A stretch of DNA of 10,382 bases, from positions 1,814 to 12,195 of the forward strand of contig CAMPET010000477.1 in the NCBI GenBank assembly GCA_946803715.1, read 5' to 3'. This document shows, in pieces, positions 8,101-10,382 of the stretch. The translations under genes were made by a program, and so were the position numbers. Numbering within the stretch: the first letter of the stretch is position 1; every line of letters begins with the position of its first letter. This DNA comes from Beroe ovata (Eukaryota; Ctenophora; Nuda; Beroida; Beroidae). The notes beneath the pieces are model-generated. The model was not told the DNA's origin. It saw only the letters and a program-made list of their open reading frames with translations, and did no database searches.

Positions 8101-9153
8101 TCCCCCTCTCAGCTGGAGAGTATCGAATCGTACACCCAGAAATTCCTCATCTACTCCCTTCTCTGGTCATTCACGGGGGATGCTAAGCTCAGTGTGAGGA
8201 ACGATCTAGGGGAGTTTCTGAGATCATGCAGCACGGTGCAGATGCCCGGCGGGAACATGCCTCTCATCGATTACGAGGTACGAGTACGAATGTACGAACG
8301 AGGACGATCGATAGTTCGATCAGATCTGCAAGGGAAAGCAAGACATTCGTCCTTTATTTTTTTGATTCAATACTCATTGAAAATTCATTGAATGTTACGG
8401 AGTTCTTGTTATCGTGATATTATCATGTTCTTATCAGCCGACTATCGATGGCGAGTGGGTGCCATGGACAAACAAAGTCCCGCCAATCGAGGTGGAGACC
8501 CACAGGGTGGGAGCCCCGGATGTCGTGGTCCCTACCCTCGATACCGTTCGACACGAGAACATACTGTACAGGTGAATTACAGGATACAGTTCGACATCTG
8601 GCCTGATGAATTGTTAGATTTTGTTAAGAATAGTTCGGCAAGATAAACCATTAGATATTCCGAATAGGATAGTGTTCTTCGTGAAATGGAAGATTCTCAT
8701 ATTATTCATCATTGGATATTGAAAACTTCCATCGCAAGGTTTTCATGCTAAATGTTCACCTCTTCACATTTATCTCCTCTTCACCACCTCTTTCTGACTC
8801 CCCCCGTGTGTATGTGTGTGTATATTTCAGTTGGTTGGCGGAGCACAAGCCCATTGTACTCTGTGGACCCCCGGGATCAGGGAAAACGATGACACTCTTC
8901 AGTGCGCTCCGATCTCTTCCAGACATGGAGGTAAGTCTAACCAGCTCACCACGGTGATGCGTGTAACCATGGTGATGAGTGGTACCATGGTAACAACTTC
9001 TCTCAGCCCCCATGTAACCATGTAACCATATCCCCGCAGGTTGCAGGTCTCAATTTCTCCTGCGCGACCACCCCGGAACTCCTACTCAAGACATTTGATC
9101 AGTACTGCGAGTACAGAAAGACACCCAACGGGATTGTTATGTCGCCAATAGCG
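1991..9153 (+). CDS. DYNC1H1: Cytoplasmic dynein heavy chain, internal 16 exons (AAA1 end to AAA3 start)
   Basis: This is the motor subunit of cytoplasmic dynein 1, which moves cargo toward microtubule minus ends using a ring of six AAA+ modules. Sixteen exons with mutually consistent phases encode about 650 residues, corresponding roughly to residues 1990-2650 of the human protein of about 4,646 aa. In order they give the AAA1 sensor I segment ([10 protein letters not shown]), the AAA2 P-loop (SGSGKS), AAA2 Walker B ([11 protein letters not shown]), an Arg-finger-like SRCGM, the AAA2-AAA3 linker, and the AAA3 P-loop ([10 protein letters not shown]). Near-identity to the cytoplasmic form over long stretches argues against an axonemal dynein. 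Exons: 1991-2129, 2713-2820, 2913-3021, 3121-3195, 3320-3436, 3537-3650, (4142)-4205, 4393-4533, 4665-4801, 7060-7220, 7407-7485, 7661-7855, 8113-8277, 8438-8571, 8831-8930, 9040-9153. The gene continues right. The exons for the first ~2000 residues are not in the window. Exon 7 is truncated by an N. Confidence 0.95.
2130..2712 (+). other. Dynein intron, 583 bp
   Basis: This GTGAGA...TTTCAG intron is the longest of the ordinary introns at the left. Most of it is unremarkable AT-rich sequence. Between about 2411 and 2480 it has three CG-rich motifs, including the perfect palindrome TTCGCGCGAA at 2450-2459, in an otherwise CpG-poor setting. No nested gene is seen. Confidence 0.8.
2713..2820 (+). 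CDS. DYNC1H1: Dynein exon B: AAA1 C-terminal lid
   Basis: The exon completes the split Ser and reads [20 protein letters not shown] and onward to IVPLFK, closely matching the AAA1 lid of animal cytoplasmic dynein. It ends within a Lys codon (AA) at an unusual donor, GTTAGA. The frame stays open through the following 92-bp intron, so the true end is easy to miss. The family sequence KLC.EQLSSQ resumes only if the splice is 2820 to 2913. Confidence 0.9.
2913..3021 (+). CDS. DYNC1H1: Dynein exon C: AAA1-AAA2 linker
   Basis: The exon starts with the G that completes the split Lys codon after a TTAG acceptor. It reads [20 protein letters not shown], then [16 protein letters not shown], and ends in phase 0 before GTAAAA. 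The [11 protein letters not shown] segment is a dynein-family hallmark. Confidence 0.93.
3121..3195 (+). CDS. DYNC1H1: Dynein exon D: short charged linker exon
   Basis: This is a 25-codon phase-0 exon between a CCTAG acceptor and a GTAAGT donor. It reads [19 protein letters not shown] then NLPEQD. The first half is divergent and charged, as in other dyneins. NLPEQ is conserved and anchors the exon. Confidence 0.9.
3320..3436 (+). CDS. DYNC1H1: Dynein exon E: AAA2 N-terminal helices
   Basis: This is a 39-codon phase-0 exon reading [20 protein letters not shown], then [19 protein letters not shown], ending at GTGAGT. It closely matches the cytoplasmic heavy chain just before the AAA2 P-loop. 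Confidence 0.95.
3537..3650 (+). CDS. DYNC1H1: Dynein exon F: segment before the AAA2 P-loop
   Basis: This is a 38-codon phase-0 exon starting [16 protein letters not shown] and ending [11 protein letters not shown] before the unusual donor GTTAAT. The next residues of the family, about 12 up to the Gly that opens the AAA2 P-loop, are not found before the next recognisable exon. See the gap at 4142. Confidence 0.94.
3660..4141 (+). repeat. G-rich minisatellite, about 17-bp period
   Basis: Roughly 28 degenerate copies of a unit like GTGGTGTCAAGAGAGAA fill the dynein intron that starts at 3651, and the array runs straight into the N at 4142. Blocks at 3761 and 3923 repeat the same run of variants, so there is a higher-order period of about 162 bp. 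The plus (sense) strand is strongly purine/G-rich. Several units contain AAGGTGAGA, a good match to a splice donor. Open frames through it are repeat artefacts. Confidence 0.92.
4142..4142. other. Assembly gap inside minisatellite/exon boundary
   Basis: A single N separates minisatellite from mid-exon coding sequence with no acceptor between them. The true sequence must contain an acceptor and about 36 coding bases, so the gap stands for missing sequence rather than one unknown base. Confidence 0.85.
4142..4205 (+). CDS. DYNC1H1: Dynein exon G (5'-truncated): AAA2 P-loop
   Basis: Directly after the N the reading is (P)[20 protein letters not shown], ending with G of a split Gly codon at a GTGAGC donor. 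SGSGKS is the Walker A of AAA2, a module that binds ATP tightly as a structural nucleotide in known dyneins. About 12 residues (36 nt) expected between exon F and this point, and the splice acceptor, are missing. If the N is C, the codon is CCC, the expected Pro of GPSGSGKS. The truncation is most simply an assembly gap. Confidence 0.9.
4393..4533 (+). CDS. DYNC1H1: Dynein exon H: AAA2 core
   Basis: The exon completes the split Gly after a CTTAG acceptor. It reads [20 protein letters not shown], then [20 protein letters not shown], and ends with G of a split Gly at GTGAGG. This is one of the most conserved stretches of AAA2. Phases on both sides agree with the neighbouring exons. Confidence 0.95.
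4665..4801 (+). CDS. DYNC1H1: Dynein exon I: AAA2 Walker B
   Basis: The exon begins with GA completing Gly and reads [20 protein letters not shown], then [20 protein letters not shown], ending SIPPN at [14 protein letters not shown] is Walker B of AAA2. Walker B has Asp rather than the usual catalytic Glu, in line with a non-hydrolysing AAA2. The donor opens the 2,258-bp intron that contains the antisense transporter gene. Confidence 0.95.
4808..4821. promoter_or_regulatory. Perfect X-box (RFX-type) motif
   Basis: GTTGCCATGGAAAC matches the RFX-factor X-box consensus GTTNCCATGGNAAC at all twelve fixed positions. It lies 6 bp inside the large dynein intron and beyond the 3' end of the nested minus-strand gene. 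Binding is not shown by sequence alone. Confidence 0.45.
4839..4844 (-). promoter_or_regulatory. Candidate poly(A) signal of the SLC17-like gene
   Basis: On the minus strand this reads ATTAAA, about 152 nt past the stop of the transporter gene and inside the host intron. It would give a 3' UTR that ends before the dynein exon at 4665-4801. This is only a candidate because the hexamer is common. Confidence 0.3.
4997..6130 (-). CDS. SLC17-like exon 2 (residues 98-474)
   Basis: A long uninterrupted exon of 377 codons plus stop covers TM3 to TM12 and a hydrophilic C-terminal tail ending EEEETM. The Met at 6049 is internal, because the 27 residues between the acceptor and this Met (with LQGFRGL) are family-conserved. 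The charged central loop lies around residues 197-240. Confidence 0.9.
   Translation of the reverse strand, partial: VTCPLCIGYSPILATVLQGFRGLTSGIMFPNTFAITRSWSCGDEGNILISGVGAMLFLGSGVGPFIASGITEAVGWRYPYYVSGAANGLLFIAMCVFMPANPLECRFISEKEREMFVEKERKAVELAKESKDTAVYKVSYRGILGRAYVYMMCVWQIANLFLFYTDYIATPFYLEDVFSVDVESLGYIQLAMSLTACVFAVIWKSLLPLYDKLEISWFKSRLFLMITPVVVNGLLTTVIGICNTLAGVVCCLIVKSVFQATLFAGSLMTLVYELDPFNAPLVTGIFNSIGQAMGFASPLVMTAMVSRDVAEFVRRDWRNYYLMETGVALAGAMSVVVAVVTRPAEWRLHPVLEEERRTRKEGCVVVQNPNLEEEETM
4997..6615 (-). CDS. SLC17 (sialin-like) MFS transporter, nested in dynein intron
   Basis: A two-exon gene (6615-6325 joined to 6130-4997) encodes a complete protein of 474 aa. SLC17 carriers move organic anions or phosphate across plasma, lysosomal or vesicle membranes and are usually about 480-580 aa. 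Family features are the TM1 start [11 protein letters not shown] with an Arg at residue 24 (equivalent to the sialin TM1 Arg), an N-C-S glycosylation sequon at 39-41 in the first lumenal loop, and [15 protein letters not shown] in TM2 with ASKLG just after it. Further ones are FP in TM4 (126-127), [11 protein letters not shown] (about 172-182), ISEKERE (205-211) before the central loop, and [17 protein letters not shown] near TM10. About 12 hydrophobic segments are visible. An in-frame TGA 9 bp upstream supports the start at 6615 unless a 5' exon exists. The usual W-PP-ERS signature after TM4 is absent. The substrate cannot be stated. Confidence 0.88.
6131..6324 (-). other. Intron of the SLC17-like gene (194 bp)
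   Basis: GTTAGT donor and pyrimidine-rich CACAG acceptor on the minus strand, with a (CT)n-like tract just before the acceptor. Splicing joins ILQ to [11 protein letters not shown] in phase 0, which continues TM3 as in other SLC17 members. Confidence 0.85.
6325..6615 (-). CDS. SLC17-like exon 1 (residues 1-97)
   Basis: This exon covers the N-terminus to the beginning of TM3 (…FVSAILQ). It ends in phase 0 at CAG|GTTAGT. The short N-terminal tail (about 6 residues) before TM1 lacks the dileucine motif seen in lysosomal sialin. Confidence 0.88.
6616..7059. other. Upstream region of the nested gene within dynein intron
   Basis: No exon is recognised in these 444 bp. On the minus strand this is the promoter side of the transporter gene. 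It contains an X-box-like site at 6633-6646, and a diverged direct repeat of about 45 bp (6786-6830 and 6902-6950) whose first copy holds a 9-bp inverted repeat (6792-6800 and 6812-6820, ATTTCAATG). The right end is a C/T-rich tract leading to the dynein acceptor at 7059. Confidence 0.5.
6633..6646 (-). promoter_or_regulatory. X-box-like motif just upstream of the SLC17-like start
   Basis: On the minus strand this reads GTTTCCATAGCAAT. It matches the degenerate X-box GTTNCCATRGNAAC at all but the last position (two mismatches to the strict form) and lies 17 nt before the ATG of the nested gene. That is close enough to be promoter or 5' UTR. Confidence 0.35.
7060..7220 (+). CDS. DYNC1H1: Dynein exon J: AAA2 sensor and Arg finger
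   Basis: The exon starts in phase 0 with [20 protein letters not shown], continues [20 protein letters not shown], and ends with AG of an Arg codon. The SRCGM segment carries the Arg-finger-like residue that contacts the neighbouring AAA module. The donor is GTAAGG. Confidence 0.95.
7407..7485 (+). CDS. DYNC1H1: Dynein exon K: variable AAA2 linker exon
   Basis: This 79-bp exon completes Arg and reads [20 protein letters not shown] then MTVQRQ. It corresponds to the poorly conserved insertion that is a long acidic, basic-rich stretch in vertebrates. Here it is short and Ser-rich. The exon is supported by consistent phases, a good acceptor (CGCAG) and donor (GTAATA), and the fit with flanking conserved exons. 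Confidence 0.85.
7661..7855 (+). CDS. DYNC1H1: Dynein exon L: AAA2 lid / AAA2-AAA3 linker
   Basis: This is a 65-codon phase-0 exon. Recognisable segments are [18 protein letters not shown] and HSDFPLS, matching animal cytoplasmic dynein. It lies between a CTCTCAG acceptor and a GTGAGT donor. Confidence 0.94.
8017..8106 (-). other. C-rich intron tract with G-quadruplex potential on minus strand
   Basis: In the 257-bp intron before exon M, runs of 6, 3, 4 and 4 C separated by 5, 1 and 1 bases (8017-8040) meet the usual quadruplex pattern on the complementary strand. Further C runs at 8054-8056, 8065-8069, 8074-8077, 8083-8085 and 8102-8106 come from a degenerate AACTCCCC-like repeat that ends in the acceptor tract. 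The G-rich strand is the template strand of dynein. Confidence 0.5.
8113..8277 (+). CDS. DYNC1H1: Dynein exon M: AAA2-AAA3 linker
   Basis: This is a 55-codon phase-0 exon reading [20 protein letters not shown], then [18 protein letters not shown], and ending NMPLIDYE at GTACGA. It closely follows the family's LERYIQRYLVY / LLWSLSGD and IDYE blocks. The acceptor at 8111-8112 sits directly after the C-rich tract. Confidence 0.94.
8438..8571 (+). CDS. DYNC1H1: Dynein exon N: segment before AAA3
   Basis: The exon starts in phase 0 after TTATCAG and reads [20 protein letters not shown], then [19 protein letters not shown] and ENILY, ending with AG of a Ser codon at [19 protein letters not shown] is strongly conserved in cytoplasmic dynein. 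Confidence 0.95.
8831..8930 (+). CDS. DYNC1H1: Dynein exon O: AAA3 P-loop
   Basis: The exon completes the split Ser and reads [20 protein letters not shown] then [13 protein letters not shown], ending in phase 0 at [14 protein letters not shown] is the AAA3 Walker A. AAA3 hydrolyses ATP and gates the motor in known dyneins. The intron before it ends with a TG/TA-rich microsatellite leading into TTTCAG. Confidence 0.96.
8931..9039 (+). other. Dynein intron with clustered GTAACCAT / X-box-like motifs
   Basis: This 109-bp intron contains GTAACCAT three times (8963, 9014, 9022) and GGTACCATGGTAAC at 8981-8994, which differs from the X-box consensus GTTNCCATGGNAAC at one position. The octamers are short and may simply be local repeat expansion. 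Confidence 0.4.
9040..9153 (+). CDS. DYNC1H1: Dynein exon P: AAA3, last exon in the window
   Basis: This is a 38-codon phase-0 exon reading [20 protein letters not shown], then [18 protein letters not shown], ending at GTAAGG. The next family residues (GKWLVLFCDEIN with AAA3 Walker B) are not in the window, so the next exon lies past 10382. Confidence 0.95.
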
Positions 9154-9180
9154 GTAAGGGAATAACCAATCACCGGTAGC

Positions 9181-10382
9181 ACTTCAGGGGCGCAAGATAG
9201 GGCCAAAATACGACCGGGAATCGATTCAGCGTCCAAAATTACATAGGAATCGATGGTACATACATGAAAATCGGCCAAAAAATTTTTCGTCTAATGTCTG
9301 ATCTCAGTATCGGTGGAAAATGTAATCGATGATGTCCACACTTTTATACTCCATTTTTGAAGGTCTTTAATGAATACTAAACGGGTACTTAGGACGTCAA
9401 TTTTTCACCAAATCAGCTCTCCTACTCCCAGACTGCAAGTATCGACACTTTTCATGATCACGCTCTTTCAAGAGGCGCCGTGAAACCACGCCCAAAACAC
9501 GATTTCAAACCTGTGGGAAGCAACACCTGCAAAACTCGAAAATCAATGGGACGCACCAGATGGGTCAAAAAAATTTTCTCCGTACGATAACTCGTAATAG
9601 ATGTTTCTGGCCTACTTTTCGACGTAGAATCCGAATCTGAACGAATTTTTGAGCTAGCTCATCGAGAAATAGACGAAAATTCCAGTTTGACCTTCGATAA
9701 ATACTCCTTATTCACGAGTCAGATAGCTCCTCAGGGAAGTGATATAGAGCCTCAATTCGGTCGGCAATCGATTCAGCGTCCAAAATTACATAGGAAACGA
9801 TGGTACTTACATGAAAATCGGCCAAAAAACTTTTCGTCGAATTTCTGATCTCAGTATCGGTGGAAAGTGTAATCGATGATGTCCACACTTTTATACTCCA
9901 TTTTTGAAGGTCTTTAATGAAGACTAAACGGGTACTTAGGACGTCAATTTTTCACCAAATCATCTCTCCTACTCTCAGACTGCAAATATCAACCCTTTCG
10001 ATGATCATGCAGATTCCATAGGCTCCGTGAAACCACGCCCAAAACACGATTTCAAACCTGTGGGAAGCATTAACTGCAAAACACGAAAATCAATGGGACG
10101 CACCAGATGGGTCAAATATTTTTTCTCCGTACGATAACTCGTAATAGGTGTTCCTAGCCTACTTTTCGACGTATAATCCGAATCTGAACGAATTTTTGAG
10201 CTAGCTCATCTAGAAATAGGCGAAAATTCCAGTTTAACCTTCGATAAATACTCCTAATTCACGAGTCAATTAGCTCCTCAGGGAAGTGATATAGAGCCTC
10301 AATTCGGTCGGCAATCGATTCAGCGTCCAAAATTACATAAGAATCGATGGTACTTACATGAAAATCGGCCAAAAAACTTTTC
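9181..10382. repeat. Satellite with 547-bp period (two units plus start of a third)
   Basis: The anchor TCGATTCAGCGTCC occurs at 9221, 9768 and 10315, exactly 547 bp apart both times. Units 1 and 2 are nearly identical over their whole length, with scattered substitutions. The left edge, about 9181-9220, is more diverged, which suggests the array starts there. It continues past the window. Unit 1 has the palindrome GAATCGATTC (9219-9228). No convincing coding frame, terminal inverted repeats or target-site duplication was seen. The array occupies the dynein intron after exon P. Confidence 0.9.

Noticed and set aside
1991-9153. Axonemal (ciliary) dynein heavy chain
   Set aside because: Segments such as [31 protein letters not shown] and the AAA3 P-loop context match the cytoplasmic heavy chain 1 much better.
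1991-9153. Dynein pseudogene
   Set aside because: All exons have open frames, mutually consistent phases, GT-AG borders and intact nucleotide-binding motifs. The only defect coincides with an N.
9181-10382. A coding transposon in the 547-bp repeat
   Set aside because: No long open frame or recognisable transposase/reverse transcriptase motif was seen on either strand.

Overview
The window is eukaryotic genomic DNA, almost certainly from an animal with compact GT-AG introns (mostly about 90-260 bp). No operons, Shine-Dalgarno sites or prokaryotic features are visible. The protein content is animal-like: cytoplasmic dynein heavy chain, a mitochondrial-type choline dehydrogenase with the metazoan C-terminus, and a sialin-like SLC17 transporter. 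The short introns and dense packing would suit an early-branching metazoan such as a sponge, but that placement is an inference and no marker here decides it.

Layout. 1-1101: tandem 171-172 bp repeats, then repeat-derived intron sequence. A single N at 844 is followed by a second, slightly different copy of about 300 bp. 1102-1668 (+): the last coding exon of choline dehydrogenase (CHDH), ending in a stop. 1669-1990: its likely 3' UTR and a spacer. 1991-9153 (+): sixteen exons of cytoplasmic dynein heavy chain (DYNC1H1), running from just after Walker B of AAA1, through all of AAA2, to just after the Walker A (P-loop) of AAA3. The gene continues past the right edge. The intron at 3651-4141 is a G-rich 17-bp minisatellite ending at a single N (4142), which has removed the start of the exon carrying the AAA2 P-loop. 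The large intron 4802-7059 holds a complete two-exon SLC17-like transporter gene on the minus strand (6615 down to 4997). 9154-10382: the start of an intron filled by a 547-bp-period satellite that continues past the window.

The three genes have no obvious shared pathway. Dynein is the minus-end-directed microtubule motor in the cytosol, CHDH oxidises choline in mitochondria, and the transporter is a membrane carrier. What links them is position: one gene, possibly two, sits inside introns of dynein. The most notable points are the antisense SLC17-like gene nested in the AAA2 coding region and its loss of the family's conserved charged TM4 residues. Others are RFX/X-box-like motifs at both ends of that nested gene, the missing 5' part of dynein where CHDH sits, and three unrelated tandem-repeat families, two of which coincide with assembly joins.
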